Assembly (NCBI GenBank): GCA_964354365.1
Contig: CAYGZM010000233.1
Span: 1-5,091, forward strand
Direction: 5' to 3'
DNA length: 5,091 nt
Origin: CAYGZM01 sp964354365
Lineage (GTDB): Bacteria > Planctomycetota > Phycisphaerae > Sedimentisphaerales > Anaerobacaceae
The notes beneath the pieces were generated by a model that did no database searches, was not told the DNA's origin, and saw only the letters and a list, made by a program, of their open reading frames with translations. Shown here piece by piece: positions 1-5,091 of the stretch. The position numbers and the translations under genes are program-made. Numbering within the stretch: the first letter of the stretch is position 1; each line of letters starts with the position of its first letter.

Positions 1-656
1 GGCGTCTGCGGCAGGGCGGTTATCTTGAGCAGAAAATCCTTGCGATACGCGTATATGCCCAAATGCCGCTTGTACTGTCCGATCTGGCCGATGCCTTTGG
101 CGTCCCTGTCGTAAGGAATCGGGGCACGGGAAAAGTAAATCGCTCTACCGCAGTTGGCGTTTAGCGGACAGCGTTTAGCGTCCGGCTTTTTCCTATTCGC
201 TTCACGCTGCACGCTCCACGCTACTATGACCTTAACGATATTGGGGTCGGCAATCTGCTCGGCCCGATCGAAGTCCGCGGCCAGCGTCGCCATCGGGTAA
301 TCCGGGTTCTCGATCAACAGGCGGGCCAGATAATCGATATTCTCCGGGTCGATTTCCGGCTCATCCGCCTGGAGGTTCACCACGATATCGGCGTCCATCT
401 CCTTCACCGCCTCGGCGATACGGTCCGTTCCGCTCTGGTGCTCGACGGCCGTCAGAACGCACTGCGCCCCGAAGCTGTATGCCGCTGCTACAACCTTCTC
501 ATCGTCGGCTGCTATTATCACCCTCTCGGGCAGCCTGGCGAGGCGGGCCCGCTCGTAGGTATGCTGGATTAAAAACTTGCCGGTATCTTTAGCGAGAACC
601 TTACCTGGGAATCGGGTGGAACTATAACGGGCCGGGATACAAGCTACAACTCTCAC
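1..656 (-). CDS. kdsB: 3-deoxy-manno-octulosonate cytidylyltransferase (CMP-KDO synthetase), 3'-truncated by window edge
   Basis: KdsB activates KDO with CTP to give CMP-KDO, the cytoplasmic donor for the inner core of lipopolysaccharide. I translated the minus strand by hand: 218 codons are open from a GTG at 656-654 to the window edge. Family motifs in order: IPARYSSTRFPGK (residues 7-19, nucleotide-binding loop), HQSGTDRIAE (73-82), NLQADEP (94-100, Mg-binding Asp98), MATL (122-125), DPNIVKVI (137-144), AIYFSRAPIPYDRD (172-185) and HLGIYAYR. The GTG start is secure because an in-frame TGA lies only three codons upstream; GAGG sits four bases before it. Oddities: the usual QGDEP reads QADEP, and about 24 extra residues (about 145-168) separate KVI from AIYFSR, where relatives have a short turn; this stretch is encoded by a repeat. 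The C-terminal portion, including the second metal-binding Asp region, lies outside the window. Identity is very likely; activity with the insertion is untested. Confidence 0.93.
   Translation of the reverse strand, partial: MRVVACIPARYSSTRFPGKVLAKDTGKFLIQHTYERARLARLPERVIIAADDEKVVAAAYSFGAQCVLTAVEHQSGTDRIAEAVKEMDADIVVNLQADEPEIDPENIDYLARLLIENPDYPMATLAADFDRAEQIADPNIVKVIVAWSVQREANRKKPDAKRCPLNANCGRAIYFSRAPIPYDRDAKGIGQIGQYKRHLGIYAYRKDFLLKITALPQT
153..224. repeat. Repeat element inserted in frame within kdsB
   Basis: On the plus strand, GCGTTTAGCG occurs twice (157-166 and 171-180, period 14). It is followed by a pyrimidine-rich spacer and then four CGCT tetramers with exact period 7 (198, 205, 212, 219; intervening TCA, GCA, CCA). 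AGCGT and ACGCT elements are mutually complementary, so the left and right parts can pair loosely. The tract falls exactly where kdsB has about 24 residues more than its family, and its length of about 72 bp keeps the frame open. The encoded peptide is Arg/Lys/Ala/Asn-rich and unlike KdsB. Boundaries are estimates made from the protein comparison. I infer a dispersed short repeat that entered a surface loop; an alternative is local slippage expansion of a pre-existing loop. Confidence 0.7.
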
Positions 657-767
657 GCTGCCTCAGACCTTCTTATGGCCGAACGTTTCTTCACCGGGCG
701 AGCCAAACAAATCAGGGACTTCCACGCGTCGCAGTGCTCACGCGACAGGAAATTCCAACGGGCACGT

Positions 768-796
768 ATCATAAACCCCAAACCCGGCCCTGTCAA
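768..796 (-). promoter_or_regulatory. Sigma-70-type promoter for kdsB
   Basis: Read on the minus strand, a perfect -35 box TTGACA (796-791) and a -10 box TATGAT (773-768, 5 of 6 matches to TATAAT) are separated by exactly 17 bases. Transcription would start near 761-763, leaving a leader of about 105 nt before the GTG of kdsB. Position, orientation and spacing all fit, and no gene lies in between. The long leader could carry regulation, but only a modest bulged stem (728-746) is visible in it. Confidence 0.72.
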
Positions 797-842
797 CGCC
801 TCACGAAGATTCTTCAGAAAAAAAAACGCAAAGTTGCGAAAC

Positions 843-868
843 CTAATATATACTGATATTCATATTAG
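843..868. other. AT-rich stem-loop
   Basis: CTAATAT (843-849) is perfectly complementary to ATATTAG (862-868), giving a 7-bp stem with a 12-nt loop. Its right arm overlaps a second palindrome, TTAGAG-G-CTCTAA (865-877), so the two cannot form together. No U-tract follows on either strand, so this is not a canonical terminator. It could be a promoter or protein-binding region for either gene; function is unknown. Confidence 0.35.
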
Positions 869-871
869 AGG

Positions 872-1011
872 CTCTAACAAGACCTGACTTCAAAACAAGG
901 AGTTCGCAGGGGGCTATTCTAATAGATTCCTCGACTGCGCTCGGAATGACAAGGGCTGCGCTCGGAATGACAAGGGCTGCGCTCGGAATGACGCATTGGG
1001 TTTTGTTAGAG
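872..1011. mobile_element. Possible MITE-like small element bounded by inverted repeats
   Basis: CTCTAACAA (872-880) at the left and TTGTTAGAG (1003-1011) at the right are perfect 9-bp inverted repeats. The match continues imperfectly inward (AACAAGACC against GGGTTTTGTT). Between them lie about 120 bp without coding capacity, dominated by the 21-bp tandem repeat. Small size, inverted ends, internal repeat and intergenic location suggest a non-autonomous mobile or dispersed element. However, I see no clear target-site duplication, and a 9-bp match could arise by chance in this much sequence. The CTCTAA at 872 could alternatively pair with TTAGAG at 865-870. Confidence 0.35.
935..992. repeat. 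21-bp direct tandem repeat, 2.8 copies
   Basis: Three consecutive units begin at 935, 956 and 977. Each contains CTGCGCTCGGAATGAC, and the first two are followed by AAGGG; the third stops after GAC at 992. Copies are identical where they overlap, so the expansion is recent or maintained. The sequence just before it (ATTCC at 926-930) pairs with GGAAT in the first unit (943-947), forming an imperfect hairpin with a CTGCGC loop. There are no unique spacers, so this is not a CRISPR array. The core resembles short extragenic repeats I recall from many environmental bacterial genomes; that is recollection, not a search result. Confidence 0.9.
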
Positions 1012-1050
1012 TGCCTTAAGCAGAAAGACGCAGGCTAAGCGGACCCCACG

Positions 1051-2412
1051 ATGGACGGTCTAAACCAACATCCAGGTCGTATAGATTGGAACATAAGACC
1101 GGCAGATGTCTTCGACCCTTCAGTTCTCACCCTGCTGGTTTCAAACGCCGTTGTCATTGTCTGGGCCATGGTCGAGGGCTGGCCGTTGGCCTTTGTGATG
1201 TGCGTTTACTGGACGCAAAGCGTTATCATCGGCGTCTTCTGGCTCTTCACAATCCTCACATACGGCAGAGTCTATAAAAAACAACCCCTGGATGGCTATG
1301 AACACTATTCAATACTCGATTTCGGAGAAAGGGCCACGGCCGCCTCGATTTTCGCCTTTTACTATGCTGCGTTTCATTTTGTGTATCTTCTTTTCATCCT
1401 GGGCATTTTCGTCCGGCCGATGTTCAACACTATTACTGACACCGCGGGCGGAGCCGAATACAGGATGTCAGAGTTCCCGTTCATTACCCTGACTATAATC
1501 GCAGGCGTTTTTTTCTTTGACAGGCTGGTCACATTCTTCCGGGAACGAAGGGAAAACGCCGGGAAACAGGCCAACATTGCCAATCTCATGTTCTACCCCT
1601 ATGCCCGAATCGTGCCAATGCACGCAGCAACAATCTTCGGGGCATCCCTCGGAAAAGGCAACCTGACGGGAAAGTCCGCCTTGGTTTTATTTCTCCTGCT
1701 GAAAACGGGGGCCGACGTTTTCATGCATATCATCCAGAAGAAGGGCTTCGCATCCGATACCAAGGGCCCTCGGATCGACGATTCGGCCCCGAGGGTCACG
1801 TGGACCCCGGATGGCCCCGCCCTCGTAATGCCCGATGGGCGCATAATACCCCTGACCGACAGGCCCGACATCGTGGAGAAACTCCAGACGATAAAGCAGT
1901 TCCCAAGCGACGTTCGGCTCGAGGTCTGCCGGAAGCTCCTTAGACTCGAAGAGCCGCCCCCAAAACAGACTCCGCAACTGAAGTGCCGATGTGAAGAAAC
2001 GGATTTCATAGAAGGCGAAGCCGCACAAAAATACGTTGATGGCCATCTCGAATGGCTGGAGACTGCCGAGGGCGGCTCGTCCCGGTACATCTGCCCGGAG
2101 ACTAAGAAGATGTGGGTAATGGTCGCGGGCGTATTGAAGGCCGAGCATCCAGAGGCCGACAAGGTGCTGTGCCGTTGCCGCGAAATTGAGTGCCTGCAAG
2201 GCCCGGATGCGCATCGTTACGCCAAAGAGCACTTAAAGGCCGTCGAGACCGACGGAGGCTGGCGGACGGTTTGTGTCTGCCCATACACCGACAAGCGATG
2301 GCTCCTTGATTTCACGAAAATCACGGATGTGGACCAGTACAAGTATGCACGGTTGCGCCCGATGCCTTTGAAAGAGAACAACCCTGGCCGCACTTGCATA
2401 CAAGATGGTTGA
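1051..2412 (+). CDS. DUF6498-like integral membrane protein with duplicated C-terminal Cys/His domain
   Basis: A 453-aa protein of unknown function. The N-terminal half (about 24-228) has around six hydrophobic segments: about 24-43, 45-70, 97-121, 142-162, 186-200 and 208-227. Its pattern (SNAVVIVWAMVEGW, then a YW in the next segment; an AFHF segment; YARIVPMHAATIFG; LLLKTGADVFMH) matches what I remember of the DUF6498 membrane family. A charged loop (163-174) separates segments four and five. The soluble C-terminal half starts with a short segment (250-270, WTPDGPALVMPDGRIIPL) and a helical stretch, then two motif copies exactly 62 residues apart: CRC (312-314 and 374-376), HL (332 and 394), CP.T....W-like (348-355 and 410-417). 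The ATG is the first start after an in-frame TAA at 1036; no good Shine-Dalgarno precedes it. It stands alone: kdsB diverges and the next gene has its own promoter. Family assignment is moderate; function is not inferable. Confidence 0.85.
   Translation: MDGLNQHPGRIDWNIRPADVFDPSVLTLLVSNAVVIVWAMVEGWPLAFVMCVYWTQSVIIGVFWLFTILTYGRVYKKQPLDGYEHYSILDFGERATAASIFAFYYAAFHFVYLLFILGIFVRPMFNTITDTAGGAEYRMSEFPFITLTIIAGVFFFDRLVTFFRERRENAGKQANIANLMFYPYARIVPMHAATIFGASLGKGNLTGKSALVLFLLLKTGADVFMHIIQKKGFASDTKGPRIDDSAPRVTWTPDGPALVMPDGRIIPLTDRPDIVEKLQTIKQFPSDVRLEVCRKLLRLEEPPPKQTPQLKCRCEETDFIEGEAAQKYVDGHLEWLETAEGGSSRYICPETKKMWVMVAGVLKAEHPEADKVLCRCREIECLQGPDAHRYAKEHLKAVETDGGWRTVCVCPYTDKRWLLDFTKITDVDQYKYARLRPMPLKENNPGRTCIQDG
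1984..2301 (+). other. Two-copy 62-residue protein repeat (CxC - HL - CP.T...W)
   Basis: Copy 1 spans residues 312-355 and copy 2 residues 374-417 of the membrane protein. C312/C374, C314/C376, Y328/Y390, H332/H394, L333/L395, C348/C410, P349/P411, T351/T413 and W355/W417 all share the same 62-residue offset, so this is an internal duplication and not scattered similarity. Each copy has three Cys and one His, which could bind zinc, although CxC spacing is unusual for a zinc ribbon. The HL...W...CP.T...W pattern is loosely reminiscent of small immunity-protein families such as Imm27; I hold that only as a hypothesis. Confidence 0.75.
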
Positions 2413-2489
2413 AACGGCACGCACGCCGGCGAGTTTGGATTCTGCCTCAGTTTCCTGGCGAGCTTCCATCGGCGCTTAATTTTTGAAAC

Positions 2490-2511
2490 GGCCGCTTGTA
2501 ACAATGCCGCC
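2490..2511. promoter_or_regulatory. Interrupted palindrome over the -35 box: candidate operator
   Basis: GGCCGC-TTGT-A-ACAA-T-GCCGCC reads as an inverted repeat: TTGT/ACAA are perfect around a central A, and the flanking GGCCGC/GCCGCC arms match at 5 of 6 positions once one T is bulged. It covers the whole -35 hexamer of the sugar-uptake promoter, the expected place for repressor binding. No regulator gene is in the window, so the ligand and protein are unknown. Confidence 0.35.
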
Positions 2512-2524
2512 GAGCCGCTATACT
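2496..2524 (+). promoter_or_regulatory. Sigma-70-type promoter for the sugar ABC operon
   Basis: TTGTAA (2496-2501, 4 of 6 to TTGACA) and TATACT (2519-2524, 4 of 6 to TATAAT) are separated by 17 bases. The start of transcription would be near 2531, about 73 nt before the binding-protein ATG. It is the best promoter in the 191-bp gap after the DUF6498 gene and supports independent transcription of the transport operon. I see no strong intrinsic terminator for the upstream gene before it. Confidence 0.55.
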
Positions 2525-2587
2525 CTGCTGACCGTTGGTTATGTGCTGATTGTTGCCGATTGTCGGTGTTGTCGAAAACACAGATTT

Positions 2588-2593
2588 AGGGAG
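2588..2593 (+). promoter_or_regulatory. Shine-Dalgarno site fixing the binding-protein start
   Basis: AGGGAG lies ten bases before the ATG at 2604. It argues for that start over an in-frame TTG at 2550, which would put 18 residues in front of an otherwise classic lipoprotein signal peptide. Confidence 0.65.
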
Positions 2594-2603
2594 TGTGACC
2601 TAT

Positions 2604-3668
2604 ATGAAGAAGGCCTTAATAGTCGCCGCCGTTCTCCTCATCACGGGTGTTTTTCTTGCCGCGGTTGGGTGCAAGCAGAAACAGGCCGCAAGGGCCCCCA
2701 GCCAAGGGGCCGAGGGGTCTGGCGGGGACAAACAAACCAAGTATCGTATCGCGGTAATCCCCAAGGGCACCACCCACGTCTTCTGGAAGTCCATACACGC
2801 CGGGGCCATCAAGGCTGAGCAGGAATTCAAGGCTGCGGGCATTGAGGTGGAAATTATATGGAAAGGTCCGTTGAAGGAAGACGACCGCGAGTCTCAAATC
2901 CGCGTCGTCGAGGATTTTGTTACCCTCGGAGTGACGGGGATAGTCCTTGCGCCGCTGGATGACGCCGCACTGCGGGCGCCCGTCAAGGACGCCGTCAACA
3001 ACGGCATTCCCGTTGTCATTATCGACAGCGACTTGAAGAGCGAGGACCACGTCAGCTTTGTAGCTACCGACAACTACGTCGGCGGCAAAAAGGGCGGCGA
3101 GCGGCTCGCCGAGGCGCTGGGCGGAAAAGGCAAAGTCATTATGCTCCGATACCAGGAAGGCTCAGCCAGCACAATGAACCGCGAGCAGGGCTTCCTCGAC
3201 GTCCTGAAAGAGAAATACCCCGGAATTGAGGTAGTCAGCTCGAACCAGTATGGCGGCGCCACCACCGAGAGCGCTTATCAGGCCAGCGAAAACCTCCTGG
3301 CGCCCCTTCGAACGCCTGACGGCGGCTTGAGCATCGGCGGAATCTTCTGCCCGAACGAGTCCACTTCCTTTGCGATGCTCCGCGCACTCGAGGATGGCGG
3401 GCTGGCCGGAAAGGTCAAGTACGTCGGTTTTGACAGCTCGGACCGCCTCGTGAAAGGTCTTCAAAACGGCTACATCCAGGGACTTGTCCTGCAGGACCCG
3501 ATCAATATGGGCTATTTAGGGGTTAAAACAATGGTCGCGCACCTGCGGGGTGAAAAAGTCGAAAAGCGAATCGACACCGGTTCCGAGGTGGCGACGCCGG
3601 AGAATATGAACGACCCCAGGATGAAGAATCTGTTGGAGCCGGATTACAAGAAATGGTTGAAAGAGTAG
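2604..3668 (+). CDS. ABC transporter sugar-binding lipoprotein, ribose/LacI-like (periplasmic-binding protein type 4)
   Basis: A 354-aa extracytoplasmic solute receptor that delivers a sugar-like ligand to the ABC importer encoded next to it. Residues 1-22 are a signal peptide (MKK, hydrophobic core) ending in a lipobox AVG-C23, so the mature protein is probably lipid-anchored; a polar linker (24-46) follows. The two-lobe fold starts at YRIAVIPKG (47-55). Ribose-binding-protein-like landmarks: F60/W61 (aromatic stacking with sugar), D141 after VVII, ATDNYVGG (154-161), R193 in MNREQGF, N251 in FCPNEST, D277 in VGFDSS, and Q297 in VLQDP. These positions align with known sugar contacts of RbsB-type proteins. 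The ligand is not determinable; a pentose, hexose or related compound is likely. The start is set by the ATG with AGGGAG upstream and the signal peptide. The stop codon overlaps the start of the ATPase gene, so the two are probably translationally coupled. No permease lies between them. Confidence 0.93.
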   Translation: MKKALIVAAVLLITGVFLAAVGCKQKQAARAPSQGAEGSGGDKQTKYRIAVIPKGTTHVFWKSIHAGAIKAEQEFKAAGIEVEIIWKGPLKEDDRESQIRVVEDFVTLGVTGIVLAPLDDAALRAPVKDAVNNGIPVVIIDSDLKSEDHVSFVATDNYVGGKKGGERLAEALGGKGKVIMLRYQEGSASTMNREQGFLDVLKEKYPGIEVVSSNQYGGATTESAYQASENLLAPLRTPDGGLSIGGIFCPNESTSFAMLRALEDGGLAGKVKYVGFDSSDRLVKGLQNGYIQGLVLQDPINMGYLGVKTMVAHLRGEKVEKRIDTGSEVATPENMNDPRMKNLLEPDYKKWLKE

Positions 3669-5091
3669 ATTCCGACAGGTCCGGCCTGCGGCTTGAGATG
3701 ACGGGGGTTTGCAAACGCTTCGGCGCGACCGTGGCGCTTGACGATGTTGGCATCGAGGTCGCCGCGGGCCGCGTGCTGGCGCTTGTCGGCGAAAACGGCG
3801 CCGGCAAGAGCACGCTGATGAAAATCCTTTCCGGCGCGATCAAGCCTGACGCGGGCCAAATGTCGCTTGACGGCGAGCCATACCGTCCCGCCAATCCCCT
3901 TGAGGCTCGAAGGGCCGGTGTTGCAATGATCTATCAGGAGCTTTCCCTGACGCCGCACCTCAGTGTCGAGGAGAATATAATGCTTGGCATGGAGCCGGCT
4001 ACCCTCGGCGTCATACACCGCAAAGAGGTCCGCCGCAGGGCAATCGAGGCCATCAGCCGGTTCGATAATCCCGAATTGACCCCGGATGCCCGCGTCGGCA
4101 GGCTCTCCGTCGGCTCCCAGCAGCTGGTCGAGATCGCGCGGGCCCTGGCAATAGGCTGCAGAGTGCTCGTCCTCGATGAGCCGACGAGCAGTCTGACACA
4201 GCAGGACGTGGACCGATTGTTCGAGATAATCGGACGCCTCAAACGCCAGGGCAAGGCCATAGTCTATATTTCACACTTTATCGAGGAGGTCAAGCGCGTT
4301 GCCGATACGGTGACGGTCCTGCGCGACGGGCGCGTCGCCGGCGGAAGCGATGTCGCCTCAATAAGCACCGACGAGATAATATCGCTTATGGTGGGCCGCC
4401 AGGTTGAGGACCTTTATCCGAGGTCGCCGCGCCGAGCCGGAGAGGTGGTTTTGGAGGTCAAAGACCTCGCAGGCGTCGGCAAACCTACCTCGGCCAGCCT
4501 GAAATTGCATCGCGGCGAGGTCCTCGGCATTGCAGGCCTCATTGGCGCAGGGCGCACCGAATTGCTCCGCAGCATCTTTGGGCTGGATCCTGTGCGTACG
4601 GGGCAAATCAAGCTCGGCCTGTACGCCGGACCGGCCTCGCCGGTCAGGCGGTGGATGCAGGGGGCGGGCATACTCAGCGAAGACCGCAAGGAAGAGGGTT
4701 TGGCCCTTGCCCTGAGCATATCCGACAACGTTACGCTTTCCAGGCTTACAGGCTTCGGCCCGCTCGGTTTGGTGCTGCCCAGCCGACAGGACAAGGCCGC
4801 CAGACGCTGGATAGAAAAATTAGGCATCCGATGCCGCAGCCCCAGGCAATCCGTCCTGTCTCTTTCGGGCGGAAATCAGCAGAGGGTCGCCTTGGCAAGG
4901 CTGCTGCAGCACGATGTTGATGTGCTGCTGCTCGATGAGCCGACGCGGGGCATCGACGTGGCCGCAAAAGCCATGATCTACAAACTGATTGATGAATTGG
5001 CCGGCGGCCAATCGCCAAAGGCAGTGCTGATGGTAAGCAGCTATCTGCCCGAATTGTTGGGCGTCTGCGACCGAGTCGCCGTGATGTGCCG
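3653..5091 (+). CDS. Sugar ABC transporter ATP-binding protein, two-domain RbsA/MglA type, 3'-truncated by window edge
   Basis: Cytoplasmic ATPase with two tandem nucleotide-binding domains that powers uptake of the ligand bound by the preceding lipoprotein. 479 codons are visible, against about 500 usual for the family. Domain 1: Walker A GENGAGKST (46-54), Q-loop Q95 (IYQEL), signature LSVGSQQ (151-157), Walker B VLVLDEPTSSL (171-181), switch H208. Domain 2: degenerate Walker A GLIGAGRTE (295-303, Lys replaced by Arg, typical for the family), ILSEDRK (340-346), signature LSGGNQQ (404-410), Walker B LLLDEPTRGID (425-435). Where relatives usually read SSELPE the protein reads SSYLPE (462-467). 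I chose ATG 3653, overlapping the upstream gene by 16 bp: a start at ATG 3698 would cut off part of the conserved first strand (LRLEMTGVCKRF). GGAG at 3635-3638 is a weak Shine-Dalgarno. The permease gene should follow beyond the edge. Confidence 0.94.
   Translation, partial: MVERVDSDRSGLRLEMTGVCKRFGATVALDDVGIEVAAGRVLALVGENGAGKSTLMKILSGAIKPDAGQMSLDGEPYRPANPLEARRAGVAMIYQELSLTPHLSVEENIMLGMEPATLGVIHRKEVRRRAIEAISRFDNPELTPDARVGRLSVGSQQLVEIARALAIGCRVLVLDEPTSSLTQQDVDRLFEIIGRLKRQGKAIVYISHFIEEVKRVADTVTVLRDGRVAGGSDVASISTDEIISLMVGRQVEDLYPRSPRRAGEVVLEVKDLAGVGKPTSASLKLHRGEVLGIAGLIGAGRTELLRSIFGLDPVRTGQIKLGLYAGPASPVRRWMQGAGILSEDRKEEGLALALSISDNVTLSRLTGFGPLGLVLPSRQDKAARRWIEKLGIRCRSPRQSVLSLSGGNQQRVALARLLQHDVDVLLLDEPTRGIDVAAKAMIYKLIDELAGGQSPKAVLMVSSYLPELLGVCDRVAVMC

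Larger units (their letters stand above)
657..1050. other. Divergent intergenic region between kdsB and the DUF6498 gene
   Basis: This 394-bp stretch has no credible gene. A 70-codon frame at 675-887 has no recognisable family and runs antisense through the kdsB promoter. Contents from left to right: the kdsB leader of about 100 nt, with a potential bulged stem at 728-746 (GTCGC GTG / CAC GCGAC with one unpaired A); the kdsB promoter (768-796); a run of A residues at about 818-826; a weak CGCAA/TTGCG hairpin (827-838); an AT-rich stem-loop (843-868); and a tandem-repeat element with inverted-repeat ends (872-1011). I could not find a convincing promoter for the rightward gene; TTGCGA (834-839) with TATTCA (857-862) at 17 bp is the best but poor candidate. 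Confidence 0.7.

Noticed and set aside
804..826. Intrinsic terminator at GAAGATTCTTC followed by an A-run
   Set aside because: The palindrome has almost no loop and few GC pairs, and no T-run follows it on either strand in the correct order.
675..887. 70-aa open frame on the plus strand
   Set aside because: No recognisable family, biased basic composition, no clear ribosome site, and it runs antisense through the kdsB leader and promoter.
935..992. CRISPR array
   Set aside because: Units are directly contiguous and identical, without unique spacers.
1599..2232. Two long minus-strand frames (187 and 181 codons) opposite the DUF6498 gene
   Set aside because: They are antisense shadows of a well-supported membrane protein; their products show no family motifs.
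2455..2486. Terminator after the DUF6498 gene (T-rich stretch near 2478-2484)
   Set aside because: Only a 3-bp AGC/GCT pairing precedes the T-rich stretch; there is no stable GC stem.
2550..2603. Upstream TTG start for the binding protein
   Set aside because: It would place 18 residues before a classic lipoprotein signal peptide; ATG 2604 has a good Shine-Dalgarno.
2483..2818. Plus-strand 111-codon frame over the binding-protein start
   Set aside because: It overlaps the signal-peptide region in another frame and encodes an Arg/Gly-rich sequence with no family signal.
3523..4018. Minus-strand frames opposite the binding-protein/ATPase junction
   Set aside because: Shadows of high-GC codons in genes with complete catalytic motifs on the plus strand.

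Overview
The window looks like a chromosomal segment of a Gram-negative-type, moderately GC-rich bacterium. The partial CMP-KDO synthetase gene (kdsB) implies an LPS-type outer membrane. I favour a Planctomycetota/Phycisphaerae-like or similar environmental lineage, because of the weak ribosome-binding sites, the DUF6498-type membrane protein and the dispersed short repeats. This placement is an inference only; no rRNA or marker gene settles it.

Layout: (1) 1-656, minus strand: 5' two-thirds or more of kdsB, running off the left edge, with an in-frame, repeat-rich insertion of about 72 bp (about 153-224) in a loop just before the conserved YFSRAPIP motif. (2) 657-1050: a 394-bp non-coding divergent region. 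It holds a near-consensus sigma-70 promoter for kdsB (TTGACA-17-TATGAT on the minus strand), an AT-rich stem-loop, and a small repeat element: 2.8 copies of a 21-bp unit bounded by a 9-bp perfect inverted repeat. (3) 1051-2412, plus strand: a 453-aa membrane protein with a DUF6498-like N-terminal half and a soluble C-terminal half carrying two copies of a Cys/His/Trp motif spaced exactly 62 residues apart. (4) 2413-2603: a 191-bp spacer with a good promoter (TTGTAA-17-TATACT) whose -35 box lies in an interrupted palindrome, plus a Shine-Dalgarno site. (5) 2604-3668, plus strand: a lipoprotein sugar-binding protein of the ribose type. (6) 3653-5091, plus strand: a two-domain RbsA/MglA-type ABC ATPase, overlapping the binding-protein gene by 16 bp and cut off at the right edge only about 20 residues before the usual family length.

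The last two genes form a carbohydrate-uptake operon. The lipoprotein captures a pentose/hexose-like ligand outside the inner membrane and the ATPase powers import; an RbsC-type permease should follow just past the right edge. The kdsB gene and the DUF6498 gene appear to be separate transcription units. The less ordinary parts are the repeat inserted inside the kdsB reading frame, the bounded tandem repeat in the intergenic region, and the duplicated 62-residue domain of the membrane protein.
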